Source of the DNA: Tyto alba
Taxonomy: Eukaryota > Chordata > Aves > Strigiformes > Tytonidae
Direction of reading: 5' to 3'
DNA length: 64,000 bases
Assembly: GCF_018691265.1 (NCBI RefSeq)
Contig: NW_024881330.1
Location: 18,682,886 to 18,746,885 of the forward strand
The notes under the pieces were generated by a model. The model was not told the origin of the DNA. It did no database searches and saw nothing but the letters and a program-made list of their open reading frames with translations. A program made the translations under genes and the position numbers. Below, in pieces: positions 1-14,944 of this stretch. The first letter of the stretch is position 1. Each line of letters begins with the position of its first letter.

Positions 1-3000
1 TAAATGTCTCTTAGATATGAACAATTCAGTACAGCTTCCTAGGTACAGGTGTCTAGCATCATTTGAGATTGTATGTGACAGGATCTACAGGAGACCTGTG
101 CCCTCCTGGGCTTCCAGCTGAAGTCTGATACTTCCAATGAAAATAGATGCCTACCTTTTATCAACAAAGTCTGAATCTAAACAGGAATCAATGCCTAGAG
201 GAAGTCAGTTCTCCAAAAGGCAGAGTTCATGACAGTTGCTTAAATACAAACATAAGGTGTCATTGTAACAGCAGCAGAGTATTCAAACCACCTGTAGGTA
301 TATCTGGCAAATATGATGCAAGAAATAGGGATACACACTAGGGAGATGCCTAATATTTAGGACCTGTGGTTAGAAGCCAGATAAGAATAGCTTGTGACAG
401 TTTCAATAATGCTACATGCTTGTGTTTGATAAAGTGAATCAACCCATGCAAAGCAATTTAGTTGATTCTAAACTACACATTACCTGCCTAGTCACTTTAA
501 ATTCCACACTTGATTAGTTGCACTGAGAAACACTGTATTTACCAATGGGATCAACCAGCTGAAGAAATATTTTAAGTCCCTTCACTAGTTGTTTCTTTAA
601 GGAGGTGGGCAAGGTAGCCCTACACAAAGGGCAAATTACTTATTTTAACTAACAATGCCAGTTTAAAGCATACTTTGAGTGAGATACAACATCATCTAAG
701 GTGAGATGTTATCAATAACCATAGAATTTGTTGATTTAGAACTATGTCTACTACATAGTTCTAAAATTTAGAACTATGTCTACCACATAGTATGTCTACT
801 ACTTACAGGTTGCTGTGGGGGAGTCTTATTTCTCACATTGTTTTTCAGGCCATGATGCTGCTCTTTAGTGCTGTGCTATTCCTTGCTGAGGTTAGAGTTG
901 GTTCTTCTTTTCCACTGATTTTTTTCTTTGCAAGCTCCTATGCAGTAATTCCTTATAAGCTCTTAGGTGTTATGCAGAACTAATTTGTTCTATCTGATCT
1001 GAAGATTTATCACACGCATTAAATGCAGGTGACCCTGCATTGCTGTGGTCTTCAAAATTGCTTTAATCTAATTTATGTTCACCCTAAATTAGATTCTAGG
1101 CAAATAAAACATTCTTTGTTACAATGTCAGCTTTTTCTCAGTTTTTTGTTTGCTACCTTATTTGGCCACATGCGTGCTGGGCACTACTATCTGAATAGTA
1201 ATGCCTTGCACTAACTACTTAGAGCACATCCATAGCTTATGAGGTACAACAAATCTTTTGTTAATAACCTAGATTACCTACTAGGCCATTGATTCTAGCG
1301 AAAAATCTACATGGTCAGTATATGTCTTAGTCTTCAGCAAAATCCCGCTCAGCTCATAAAACCATACAAAATGACTTTTTTCTGTTTGGTTGGTTGTTTC
1401 ATTTGTTCCTTAACTCAGGATAGCTTTCTTAAAGCTTATCAAGACTTTCTCCTTTTCAAAATATAGAAAATATTTTATCTATGCTATTTCAGAAGTAATA
1501 TTTTACAATAATTTTGTAAAGGAATAACTGCTTAGATTTTGCTTTGTCAATTTTACAGGAAAATTTTCATTATAGTTCATTTAATATTAAAAGTATTTTC
1601 AATATCCCACTCATACTTCCTAAACTAAACTTCAGTCAGACTTCACATTTGTTTTTTTTTTTTTTTTTTTTGTCGATAATTTGTTTATATATATCTCAAG
1701 GTGTTACATAAGCATCTACTTGCTTATATTTTATTTTCTGTTTTTCTTGGTTTTGACTATGAAACACCCCAGGAATTTTGCATGAGAATATAACCTGCAT
1801 TTTTAAAAGTTCCTCTGCTCCTGTTCATCATTGTATCAAACAGGAGTCTGTAGTTTCATTGTTGTTCATAAGAGGAAATTACAGGACCTACATTTGGAAG
1901 TAGCCTGATGTAATTATTAGCACAGCCCAATTTAGAAAGCTCAGCAGATTAGAATTGTATAATTGTCTCAGTGTCACATGGTGATATGACTTCTAATTTA
2001 TGAGAATGTGTAGGAAAGGAAATAATTCCTAAAGACCACTGAATAGCTACTTGAATGTCTATGCTCACACACACAAAAAAATGGGAATAACAAAAAAATA
2101 ACAGAGGAAGTGTGTGCCTCAGTCACTATCCTAAAAATGTTAGAAACTATACCTGTGATCTGACTGTTAAAAGGTAAAGATCTGGTGAAAGATGTTATGA
2201 AAACTGCATATGTTGTTTTAATATCTTACTGATACTGACTGATGAATCACAAGAAAAAGGAGAGTGGAAGTAACCAATCATAGCAATAAGCGTAGTATGA
2301 GAAGCAAGTATGCTCACTGGGGAAAGTTTGTTCTTTCCTCCTGTAGAGATTGTTGAATCAGGAATTGCAGGAGAGGGAAAACAGAATCAACCTCTTACCT
2401 TCCTGTGACAGATGAAATCTTGGTAAGAGTTACCAGAAGTTATCCTCAAATGATCAGCGCGAGGTGGGTCTACACTAAACACTGTCACTGCACTAAAAAC
2501 TGTTCTAGCATAGGAACAACACAAGCACATGAGTGAATTAAATAGACAGGTTTGAAGAAATGTCCCTTGAAATCTTTTGAAACAATAGGCTTTTTTAAAA
2601 TCTGAAAATTTGAGGGGGGGAGGGAGATTAGATAGCCATACATTTTTCATTTTTGATTGACTATGTTGAAAAAAAATGTACTTCTATTTATCTCATATAT
2701 ACTCAGAGATAAAGAGATATACTAGCAGATAAATAAATTTTATATAAACTCAATAGCTCAAAGAGTGTAATTTTTCTTTTTAAGTTTATTCTGCAATAGG
2801 TGATATAGGAGAGAAGACAATAGCTTAAGAGGTAGACAGACTACTGTCTAGAAGACTATTTAAAGCTGCTAATACTTTAGTAAATTGAATATAAAAAAAA
2901 TGGAACAGCACAGAATACAATCAGTCTTATGAAGATAAGTAAACCAACTGCTAATTCAGGAAAGTGAATGGGAGTTAATAAAATTATGACAAAGGATTTA

Positions 3001-6000
3001 CGTCCTCGATATGAAAACAGTATGATCTTAAGAATTGTGAATAAAAGCAAATCCCAGAATATCAAGGGTGAAAACATTTAATCCTTAGGCTTCTATCCTA
3101 AAAAATTTAGAAATTCTGCTTGCTTTTGTCATGTCTCAGGTAAATCACCCAAGAAGAAAGGACAACTGATATTGTCTTCTAAAAGATGGTAAGGAACAAT
3201 AAAGAACATTTATTACGAACTATGATCTGTCTATTGGTTCTGTAGTGCTCAGAGACGTTCCTTTTTTAATCTATAAAAAGATGGTATCAGCAGGACAGAC
3301 TCCAGAGAGCCTGTGAGTTTCCAATCTGTTAGTCCATAACATAGTGTAGGGGCACTCAGTTTGATGTACAGGCACTGGTGTAAAATAACAGAAGGAATAA
3401 CAAATGACTCAGTGTTTTCTTTTGGACTGTGTAGGAAGCCTGCTCAATAACCTACACTGTACAAGCCATAACTCTGTGTTCTACTCTAATTAAAAAACAC
3501 AGAAAAATCAGGAAGTCAGAAGGAGGAATGAGACTGAAACATATGTTAATGTTCATCAAGGGCAAGTCTATTTTTACAACCTCTTGTCAGCTTTCTTTTT
3601 CCTTCTCATTTTTTAATTAGATATGTATCCTGAAGAATAATGCTTGCAAAGTTCCACAGTGCCAGAAAAGTTGAAGTGAAAATGATACAGAGAAGCATAT
3701 TGTCAGACTGTGCAAACAGCCAATATTCTCTGAATATGTCTGAAGAAGTAAAATCTGTCTTCTGAAGAAGTAGTCAAGGAAAAGACACTAGTTTATGTTA
3801 TCTGTATATATATATGACCTGTAGACTTTAAGAGCAATGGAGCAGAGAAGTTAGGGAAGCAATCAAGACAGGACCTCATTTTTGCAGAAACTCTTTATGG
3901 TTCAAGTTAAAAAAATACTTTGTGAAAAGACTTGACTATTTATTTGAATGGTAGTTTCAGTAACAGCTGTATTTTATAACAACACATACTGTACCACCTA
4001 CTAAGAACCCAACAAGAAATCAGTACTCTTACTGCATTCTAAAGTATTATTTTGTATCTACCCCGATTATATTTTTTCCTTTGTCAATGTTTCATGTTAT
4101 TCTTTGATCCTGATATCATAAATTATTGAAGTCAAGCATGGGCAGCTTGTTTCTTTGATGTCTTTATCCACTTATAGAGTCGCAAGCTAACATTTCAAAT
4201 AACCAACAACCTGTATTTTCTAATCTAATCCATAAAGTCAGAATCCTGTGTCTGTGTAAATGACTCAGTAAAGAGATTAGAATTTAATTTTGTAGAACAT
4301 GCTGACTTTATTGAGTCAACTGATTGATCTGTCCCTGTGCAATGAAAATAATAAAAATGTCCTGATATGTTATAGTTATTCAAGTTTTAATTTTGAGAGT
4401 GAAGAGTAATGAGATAGCTCAATTCTATGTACTGCTTACAAACTCTGGAAACTGCATACAATCTACAGGGCTGAGGAGCAGATACAGAATCATAGCCAGA
4501 GAGAAAAAAAAAGTAAATAATTGTATTACTGTTGAGGTATCTTGTCATCTGAATTTTTGAGGTAATTTTGCGGTTCTCATTACTTACAAATTTTATATCC
4601 CAATCAAGTATATGTTTCATATTTTAATATATTCTTGTATCTATTTTATAGTATGCTTGAACTAAGTTAATTTGCAAAGACATAGGCTGTTTGTCTAGTC
4701 TATTTGGAATAAGTCAATTTTAATTTATATAAAACAGATTTTTGATAATGAGATTCTCTTCTACATGTCTTTTGGTTTCCCAGTGGTCCTGTAATGATCA
4801 ACAAGGATTTTTTTTTGCAATTATGACTTAATTCAATATTCCCTGAAGAGTTGCTATATATAGCAAAGTCATTTAAGCAATTGTCAGCCATTTAAAATCA
4901 ACACTTTTAGAAGACATAATTTACACCATTATCATCAAAGTCTTGAGAGAAGGCTTTGATTTAATATTGGATTATAATGTTGGATGGAAAACTAAACTTC
5001 ATGGTTGTATTCAGATTCTCCAAATATGTCATTTATAAAACATATCTGAAGGTTACCAGTATTGATAAATATATGCATAAGGACAGTTTATCTTACGACT
5101 ATAATTGTATTCTGCCTCACATTTTTATATGATAGGAACTACCATATCTGCTTGAGGATCATATTGTACTTATTGAAAATATTCATAATTGAAAGTTGTC
5201 ACAATTTTTTTCACTGAAAATGCATTTTTTGAGAGTGAAAGACAAAGTAGAGAAGAATGAGTTTTAAATCTCAGTCTTGTGTAAGAGAGTAAGAATCTAA
5301 AAGTGAAAAAAACCCCAAAGTTCTGAAAATTAATTAGTAAAATGTCATAGTACTAATTCATTTTCTTGTAAAATATGCTGTAGTTAATGTTAAGGAGTAG
5401 TCCCAACTAATGGCTATGGTTTATGATGGCTTTTCCTTTATTTCCAGTGAACATCGTTGTCATTTTGTCTTGCTTCTCTCTGTGTCCTCACCCATTTTAT
5501 AATGTCAACCTCCTTATACTGATACATTTTATTTTCACAAAATAGCCAAAAGTTATTTGCAAGTATAAAATTCAGGATACTGTACGCATTTCTCTTCAGT
5601 GTATAAACACAAATAATATCCTTAAAAATAAATGGAACAAAAACCTAACGCACACATAGAAAAAAAGTAAATTTATTAACATAAAATAAATTGTGGGCAT
5701 ATTTTTATATTACATTTGGGATTTTTGGTAAGGAAAATTCTGTTTTAATCTAAAAATCATCCTTTGACATTTTTCCATTGTTAACCCTCATTTAAAATTA
5801 GTGATAGTCTTCATTTAGTTTTATTAACAGTATATAGTTTTCAGAGGCACTAAACTAGAAGGACCACTAAAACTAAAGGTAATTTTGAGAAAGTCAAAAA
5901 AATCTTTATGAGTATGAAATCTGGAAAAACTTGCCTATTAGGTAATTGTCTGATTCCTTCCTAATACACTGGTGTTGGAGAGCCAGCATATTCCCTGATG

Positions 6001-9000
6001 CATAACAGTTTGCATTCCTTCCTGAACTCCTTGGTTTGATTTTGCTGAACCCTTGGTACAATATTGCCTGACAATGTTGACTTAGAGAATTAGTTTCTTA
6101 AAAAACAAATATCTTTCCTCTGCTTCAGATTTCCTACCTTCTGATGTGATTGAACAACCACAAGTTCTTGTATTATGAAACATTGTGAATAATGGTACTC
6201 CATCTTTTTCATCTACATCATTTACTAAACTGTGTACTGATGTCTGTTTTCTATTGTCTACCTGCTACTATAGCCTTTTCAGAATCACAGCAATCTTCAC
6301 CCATCAATTCAAACAGAAGATCCTAACATCGCAGTCACTAGGGATTTGTATATATTCTCCTTATTTAGAGCAGGTAAAAAATGTAAGTGAATTTGAACAT
6401 TAACTAAAAAGGGACAGAAAACTATCAATATATGTATCCACAGTGCTGTATGAACAGATATGTCACAACTGTCAGAGGAATACTTTAACTCATTATCTTC
6501 ATTTCAAGAAATTGAATAAACGTCAGTATCAGCTGCCTGATTTTGAACAACACATGTTCAACTTAAATGAGGATATGAAAGAGAAACAGTATTAGCAAGT
6601 TTTCCCCATACAGAATCTTCAAATTGCAATAAACAGCACTACTCCTAACAAAAGGACTGCCTGGGACAATATTCAGAGGCCTGAGAATCATTGCATGTAA
6701 TGTTAACACAAAAACAACGAACAAGAGATTTTTGTCAGCTTCTTACAACATTCCTTTCTATGAAATGTCGTTTCCTTTACTCCTGTGCTATGGGTGTAGG
6801 GTGCTGTCTAGACTAGTGAACTAGAAGGTTAGGAAGAAGCAAGGACCTGCTAAGGGCATCAGCCAGATGAGATACTGTTGGATCTTTTGTATCTGAATTT
6901 GCAATGTATCTTGTATATCAAGTGTTGAATAGGAGAGGTGCAAAACAATAGAGAATAAGGTCTAGGATTGCAGAGGGCTCTCAATATATTTAAGATAACT
7001 ATTCCTGAATGCATGGAAAAGCCATCAAGATTAATGCTGTTGCTGTTGGTATTTACATCATTACATGATGGTGATGGGAGCAGACTACAGGCAAATATGC
7101 AGTTCCCTGTACAATTACAAGATTCATTTTATACATAAATTCTGTAAAGAATTACGTATTTTACTATAAGCATTTGAATAATAGAACTGTAATCCAGCTG
7201 TCAAGATGTTGATCTACAGAGAGGAATGTAAGATCCTTATAGGCAGACATTTCTAACTGAGATAGTTACTGAGTTTCCTACCAGCCAAAGAGAAATGGGC
7301 ACATCTGGGACATAATTCAAGTCAGCCTAATAAAAACATCTAAATCAGGTCAGATTAATCATCACCAAAACATAGTCTTTTTTTACATAACCTTTTCTTG
7401 CTTGATTATTTTAAATAAAGTTCCATTGGCTAGAAAGGAGAGAGGGGAGAAGATTGGCTTGATTCTGTGACCCCTTCATTTCATTATTCCTAAAAATTAC
7501 TTGAAATCATCAGCAGCCTATAGTAATTGATCATGAATTACTAAAGTGGTAAGGGACATTCTTACTCTTTTGGGGTTTATTTATATCTAAATGAGAGAGA
7601 TTCTGAATAAACTGTAGCTGGGTCAGTTCAAAAAGTTAGGAATTTTTGACAATAACATTATATTAGAATCATCATATATCTGCAGCCTGTAGTTTTCACA
7701 GCTCCATTAGATCAGGATTTGACATTTACAGAATTCTATGAAGCATGTTTATATGCTACAATGCTTCTTGCATCAGTTCCTTTATTCTGGCAATCCATTG
7801 CTCATTAGGGTTTTTTTTTTTTTTTTGAGACTTTACTTAAAAAAAGAAGTCTAACCATGTTTTAAGAATGACTGTCAGCCTCTAAAAGTATTTAAATGCT
7901 AAGTGCTGTTATATTCTGCTGTTGAAAATGGTCTCAATAAACACGTGGATGATGACAACCACAAGACAATTCTATCTGCAAAAACTGAATTTTCATTCCA
8001 CTTGCCAAAGGTAAGACTAAACTGGCAGCTTTTCTACTCAAGTGCAGGTGTTTTCCCCTCTGCCCATGGTTGTTGTACATGACAGATGGGACAGTAACGT
8101 TAAAAGGCAAATTCTGATCTTAGAATTTGAGAGTGTTTGGTGAAGATTTCTGAATAGGAAAAGCAGTTTGTGTGATTTTGAATACCTACAACTTCTTTAT
8201 AATTCTGTGTAAGGATTTTAAGTTAGAAATAATATTATGTTGCAATACAGACTTAAAAGAGGGACTTTCCAAACACCGACGGGCTGTTGTGCAAGATCAC
8301 TTGCTCAAATCAAGATGTATGACATCTGGAAGATGTCTTGTACCTGTCACTGGGGATGATGATCAAAATGAAGGTTCTGAGCAAGGAAACACTATACCTA
8401 TCTATAAATCTTAACCATTTGGGATTTAGAGGTGTCATATTTCACAGACACTTTATTGTATCTTGTCACTTTCATCAGCCCAAAATCTGGGATCTCATCC
8501 CAAGGAGAATTTATAAAAAGTGTTTTATTTAATACATATGAAAGCATTTCTGACTACTTTAATAACGCTTTTGTGGGTCAGATCTTTCTTATGGATTTTT
8601 TCCACATTTTTAGTGTCTGGTCCTGTCCCCAGTGTCAATGGAGAAGATTCTCTTTTCAATCTTACTAATCAACTCTGACAGACAGTTAGAAATATTGTAA
8701 GCAAAGATCTCATTGGAAGTCTTCTGTTCTGGACTGGCACCATGGGGTAAAAAAAAAAGCAGTTATCAATTCTGAATTAAAGATCCCAAACTTTAAATAT
8801 AATTTTCCAGCTATTATTTGTTCTTTAATGAATTACCAAGTGAGAGGAAAATTTGGATGAACCAACTCCTCTCTGGAAATATTTATTAATTGTAGTCTTC
8901 AGTACACTATTTTGACTGGTGAAATCTCTTGTTAACTCACACTCCCATTTCTTTAGCATTCATCCACTAATCTTCTCTGATATCTAAGTTGCCTATGCCA

Positions 9001-9712
9001 TCTGAATACACAAGTTTCTTTGGTGTGTGTCAAGAGAGCTGAATGGGAGTCAGGCAAGACATGGAGAAAATTGAAACAATTATGACTATTTTTCTAAACT
9101 TTTTCTTTCTTTTTTTCCTGCAGTCACTTCCTCTCACTCAAAAAGAAAGCTCTTTGCCTTCCTTCCTTCTCCTGGGTTTTGTTTGTTTGTGTGTTTGCTT
9201 TTCCTGTGTTCATAACAGACTCTGAGTTTCCTTGAAAACATAGTTAAGACATATGGAGCTCAAGGGCTCTAAATTTCAATCCATGTCAGAGACTTTCTAT
9301 GTGTCCTTGGCTGAACCAATATTACTGTTTCTTGTTTTGCCCTAATAAGTTTGTCTCAGTAATTTTTGTTGACCCTCTTGGTTTTTTTTTTTTATTCTGC
9401 TGGTAACATTTTAAGTGCAAACATAGATCTGCAAACATCTTGTTTAAAACCAATGAAGAAGAAAACAAGAGCAACACTTAATGTAACAAGTTCCCACATA
9501 TCAGGCTTGTCTCATCAGAGTCCTCCATGGAAAAGCTATAAGAATCATTGTAGGTCTGACTTCACAGTAAGAAAAGGATTGAATACAAACTACATGAGAT
9601 CATCCTATGTATTTTTTTTTTTCATATTAATATCCACAAACCTCATTCTTTTATACTTCTATTTTGGCAGAACTAAGTGAAGCTTTGGCCTTCTCACAGT
9701 AGCTTAAGAAAA
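1..9712. other. Gene-free AT-rich single-copy DNA
   Basis: I see no gene in this stretch. All open frames are under about 105 codons, have low-complexity translations and resemble no family I recognise. It contains a run of 20 T at 1652-1671, a run of 16 T at 7811-7826 and a short hairpin at 735-765 (listed separately). No interspersed repeat could be identified by eye, although old diverged ones could be missed. Confidence 0.7.
735..800. repeat. Short hairpin followed by a partial tandem copy
   Basis: Positions 735-747 and 753-765 are perfect reverse complements (13-bp stem) around a 5-base loop, CTACT. The left stem and loop are then repeated directly at about 768-790 with one change (CTACC for CTACT), and part of the unit recurs at 790-799. 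It could be a small local duplication. No function can be assigned. Confidence 0.75.
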
Positions 9713-9717
9713 GTCAG

Positions 9718-10218
9718 TGTGATGGTTTGAGCCTGGTTGGCAGCTAAACACCACTCAGTTGCTCACCCACCCTCCCCCCACTCGGGAATGAGGATGAAAA
9801 CGGAGGGGCAAAGGGAGAGTCGTGGGTTGAGATAAAAACAGTTGAATAACAGTAACAGAATAATACACTGACAGCAGTATCAATGGGTAATGTACAATAC
9901 AGTTACTTACCACCCACTCACCGACCAACCAACACCTGCCTGCTCCCAGTTGGCAATTCTGAACAAAAAGGCACCACTGCAACACTCCTCAAAAGTGAGA
10001 ACCCCTCCCAGCTCTCTCCTTCCTTTATATAGTGAGCACAATGTCACATGACATGGGATATCAGCCAATCTGTGCCCAGCCCTCCAGCTGTGCTCCCCCC
10101 GCCCCCGCGCACAGGCAAGGGCTCTTGGGCCTGGGGAGGCCCTGGAATCTCAGTGTGCTGCAGCACTCCTCCCGCTGCCAAAATGAACATGAACTTTGTT
10201 CCAGCCTGAACCAGGACA
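9718..10218 (-). mobile_element. Solo LTR of an avian endogenous retrovirus, group A
   Basis: This is a complete 501-bp LTR in reverse orientation. On the minus strand it begins TGTCCTGGTTCAGGCTGGAA and ends AAACCATCACA, so it has TG...CA ends. It is flanked by a perfect 5-bp target-site duplication, GTCAG, at 9713-9717 and 10219-10223. A TATAAA box lies on the minus strand at 10024-10029, downstream of a purine-rich, G-rich U3. The 3' part carries a conserved block (AACTGTTTTTATCTCAACC on the minus strand) shared with the two other group A copies at 35101 and 39271. No internal retroviral sequence flanks it, so it is a solo LTR left by recombination between two LTRs. The 5-bp TSD fits ERVL- or ERVK-like elements; I lean to ERVL-like but cannot prove the class. 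Confidence 0.92.
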
Positions 10219-10223
10219 GTCAG

Positions 10224-13200
10224 AAGCAACCTATTTCGGTGTGAGTAATCTACTTTGGGTACCTGTATATCCATACTAAAGACTTTTTGATATGAGCATC
10301 CACGTCAAATTAATACAGACCAATTCATGGGTTTCAAAGTTTTGAAATTATGTATGTGATATATGTAAATCAAATGTGCAACCAGAATATATGTAACCTT
10401 TTCAATACATTTAAATATATTCTATGATTAAACTCTTATGTTGATCTCACAAAGATATTTTCTCAGTTTTCTCTGAAATCCAATAACCAACTAACCCTGA
10501 TGCATTGAGCATTGTCTAGTATCATCTGAAACGTACATTTTACACAAGCTGCAAAGGGTTCCTTTTTAAGCCTGAAATCTCTGGTGTTATCAATTGACAA
10601 AGCTTGTTTTAACTAGAGATGACTTTTTCCTAAGACTTGAAGATCTGTCTATATAAATCCCACTACTTATTTCTAAAGTAGTGGTATTGTTAGTTTGTAT
10701 ATGCTTTACTGCATACCTTATACAGAGGATAGTTATAGTTACTGTTCAGAAAATTAGGATGGCAAATTATGTAAGAACACATTATGGACATCAGCAAGAA
10801 ATAAAAGAAAAAATAAAAAATGATTTATCCTTCTCTAACAAGTTGCAGTTGAATATAAATGTACAGTGTGTGAGTTCGCTGGTTTAGTTATGAATGTGAC
10901 AACCAGATTACTAAATTTTCCTTGGTTGAAATGGAAAATAAAAAGCAAAAATGTCAGTAAAAAACACCAGTGTTTAGACAATGACTTGCAAAATGAAACT
11001 ATTGAATTTATAGAACACTCTGGTCCTCCCTAATATGGTCCACATCTCTCACCCATGTGCCACTGCACACTCCACACACATAAAAAGTATTCCCACTGTA
11101 ACTAATGCAGTTTCTAACTCTTCATACATAAAGTGTAGTAAAAAAGCCATTGAGCCTATTTTCAGTGATATTAGTGGTCTTCAGGGCAAGTTCTGTGACT
11201 AAATGACTGTCTTTCTTCAGCTCTTCTTTGACTATATAATTTATTATTTCTGTCTATACCCTTTTAATGTATGAAAGTTAGTTTGGTTTAGTACGGAGGA
11301 AAAAAATAACTAATTTTATATGTACGACCATTAGTCTTATCTCATTTGCATCTAAAGAGAAAAAAATTACATTCCTGTAAATACTCTAAGAGAATTTTCA
11401 GCTTGTTACTGTCAGAGTAAGCAATTTGTTCCATATCATGTGTTTCCATAAAAGTTCTATCAGATAGCAAGTCAATAATGTTTTCAGCATAATTTTCTTT
11501 TAAGGGAGTTATATGACATTCTTTTATATGTTTTGAGGTTTTTAAACTTCAGTTATGAAAGAGAAGAATATGGGTAATTTGACTTGAATGTAAGAAAACA
11601 AATTAACCCCCCCACACACACACTATTTAAGCTAGTATAATATAAAAGTAATACTTTGAATAATGTTTTAGAGTGAAAATTCATCTGTTTTATTAAAACA
11701 AATATCATACATGTATTTATGAGGTACTTTAATACATTGGGTCATTAGCCTGGAAAAACAAATGAAAAAAAGTAAGGGAAAACTTTTGGAATAAAAAGTG
11801 GAACTCTTTATGTTTATTTTCCCCTTTAAACTTTTTATACTGTAGAATTTGCATGCTCATCTGTACCACTCTAGAATTCATGACATGCACACGCAGAGAC
11901 CTTTCTTTATCCTACTTCATTGCAAAGATAAGCTAAACTAGACACAAACAACAAACACAACGGTGATTTATCAGTGGCTAATAATAAAATCCAAAAACTA
12001 TTAAACATCTGTTTCAAAAATTTAAGTTTTACTTTTCACGCCTTTTAAAGTCTCAGGATAGCATGTGATTGCAATCAAAAAGGCTTCAGGCTTTCAGGTT
12101 ACAGATGGAAATGTAAAGCGAAGAGCAATTTCAGTGATTGAAGCTTCAATTCATGTAGTACGTACCTGTGATAACAGTTTTGCTTACAAATTTTGAAGAT
12201 TAAACTATTTAAGCTTTCTTAAAAGTTAATGTGAAGTATAAAATCATTAGATTGCTTGTGATTTAGATTTACAGGACATGTAAAATGTAGGGTTTCCACA
12301 ACACAAATGACAAATTAAAATACAGTAATTTTGAGATTCTTGACAAAAAGTTCTAGAACTTAAATGTAAGGAACTTTCAGTCTGAGAATTATCTATGCCT
12401 TATTCCCCAAGAAGACTGATACTACATCTAGTCAGTTTATTTTTTGGTTTGTTTGGGGTTTTTTGGTTTGGTTTTATTTTATGGTTTTTGTTTGTTTTGT
12501 TTTGTTTTGATTCTTTTTTCTATAGTATATTTTTGCTTAATATTTCTCCATATCACAGCTGGATTGTGGCTTAATGAATTTTAGATAATTAAAATTTCCT
12601 CTGAATTTTCATGAAAGTTTACAAGAGAAGAAGTATGATTGCTAAATTATATTGGTCCACTACCCAGCCAGGTAGTGATGTGCTTGCAATACGCTCTGTC
12701 TGCTCCAGTGACTGTTAGAAATCACTGGTGAAAGAATCAAAATCATTAAAATCGTCAGATAGTCAGAATATTAGTCATGATGTTGAACTGGCTGAAAGCA
12801 TCTTAAGAGCTAGCCTGTATTTTTACTGCTATATTTTTTAATTTCTCTTTTAGATAATCATAAAGACTTAGACATATGGATCTTAGAAACTTCTTGTGGA
12901 AGGATTGATACGGTGAACTCTGGTAATTTTTAGCTGACAGAGGAACATAGTGTTTCAAAGGAGAAGCAAGAACTCCAAAATAGAAAACTATGAAGCAAAA
13001 TAATTTTTTGTGATTGTTTCTTTTCTGAAATAATATCACACCTAGGAGTGTAAAATTGTTACATAAAATATACAGTGGCAGTCAAATCATCATAATTTAA
13101 TAAGATATCTTTAACCCAAAATTTGACACATTCTCTTAACCTATAAGCAATGTAAAGAATAACAGCTGAATAAAGCCTTTATAGAGAAGACTATCAGCCA

Positions 13201-14944
13201 TAGCAGTGTATGCTGTTATTTAACTAAAGTATGTCATTTTTTATATTTTATTAAATAATAAATAGTTCATGTGAATTAAAAAGAAAGTATTTTAAAATAG
13301 TCAAATATTAGAAGTGTCCTATGTTTACTGGGAGAAAGACTTCAACATTTAAATATTTTCAGTTACAAATTCAAAACAGTGAATTCTCATGCTCTTCATA
13401 CTTACTTCCATTTTACAACAGTAAAAACCCATTGAAGGACTAATGAATTTACATCAGTCTCTTCCTGTGTTTAATATTAACTCTTAAATATTGACTTTTA
13501 AATCATATTGATGATTTAGTTCATATTGATCACTGTTGTCTTTATCAGCACGTGAACTGAATTATTAATTGATGTTTCAGTAGCAGTATCTTACCCTGAC
13601 ACAGTTCTTTTGAGAACGATGTCTTGGTACTTATCATGATGGGTTTTTTTCTATAAATATTAGAAAAAAGGAATTTTAAATAAAAATTTTTCATCTGAAT
13701 AATCATATCCCAGCTAATGAGATTATAATGACACGTTCAAAGACTATGAATGCTTTCAAATGAACATATTTTATTACACAAAATATTACTTACTTAATAT
13801 AAACAAAAATATCCTTGTTTAGGCACTCCACTAATTATTGAAATATAAAACTGATACTGCCACGAATTTAATTCTTGATATTTACAGATTTTGTATTCTA
13901 GAACACCACAGAACATTAAGACATTTTGTTCTGAAAGTATCTTTTTTTTTTTTTCTTTTTCTTTTTAGCATCAAGAATCTTTTATCACCTCAGTGGTTCT
14001 TAAACAATTACAGAATCAAATTCAAGAGTCTCTCTTTTTACACTATAAAACTCTCTCAGATTTTCCTTTAATTTATCCGTTCTAAAAACCTACATAAAAT
14101 TTAACTGGTTCCTTTTTTCCCACTGTGATTCCTCTTTGAAAGGATTTTCCAGAGTGTATTTGCAATCACGTTTATCTGAACAGACTCAGTTCTTCCTTCA
14201 TAGAGTATGTCTCTGTCTTCAGCTCTCCATTGAAGTGTATTATTCTGCACTAGTTCTTTATACTTACACTTCTTTTCAGGTGATCTTGGATATTACTCTT
14301 CACATTTTTTTGGATCTGTATATGAGAATTGCTGAATAATAAATTCGGTAGTTAGTTCTAACAGATCCTGACAGTTTCTGGGATAAAATCCAAGTGTAGA
14401 TGAGAACATACCTTCTTTGAAATCTTTAAAATTGTCAACAGACTTAGCAAACTTGTACAGGTGAAAAACATTGTAATATACTGAGCAAAACAACAAAATG
14501 GCTGCTTCTGGGACAATCTATCTGGAAAGAAAAATCAATCTCTTTAAAGATACCAAAGAATATCCTGATGTGTAAATGACCATAATATACTGTATTTCTT
14601 TAATGATATTTATGTTCACATGGCTTGGGATCCAGTATCTTGTAGTTGTTAAAAATCTGTCCTAATGTTCTCCTCTGCAAATACAGATTGAGGATATAAA
14701 TTACAAAATGCATCTGTCTAGTTCATTAAATTTTAGATTGCTATCCTATATTACCATTCCTCATATATTTCATTCACTTGACAGTTCTAGTCACAGGATT
14801 ATGACACTTTTAGTGTAAACTCCACCACTCTATACTTTACCCTGCACATTAACTTGGAAATGTGATTAATCCAACTGGCAATTCTAGAGGCTCCAGGGCA
14901 AACTACAAGCCCATAAGGTTATTCTCTTCAAATACAGAGTATAT
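10224..14944. other. Gene-free AT-rich DNA
   Basis: I see no gene or identifiable transposon here. Low-complexity stretches include a T/GT-rich tract at about 12436-12519 and a short CA run near 11608. Open frames are short and AT-driven. Confidence 0.65.
12436..12519. repeat. T/GT-rich low-complexity tract
   Basis: The tract consists of irregular TTTGG, TTTTG and GTTTT units on the plus strand. It is simple sequence, perhaps a decayed (TTTTG)n microsatellite. It does not resemble a transposon end. Confidence 0.8.

Noticed and set aside
7941..8013. A possible exon ending AAAG before GTAAG
   Set aside because: No convincing acceptor lies upstream, the frame has no recognisable product, and such donors are common by chance.
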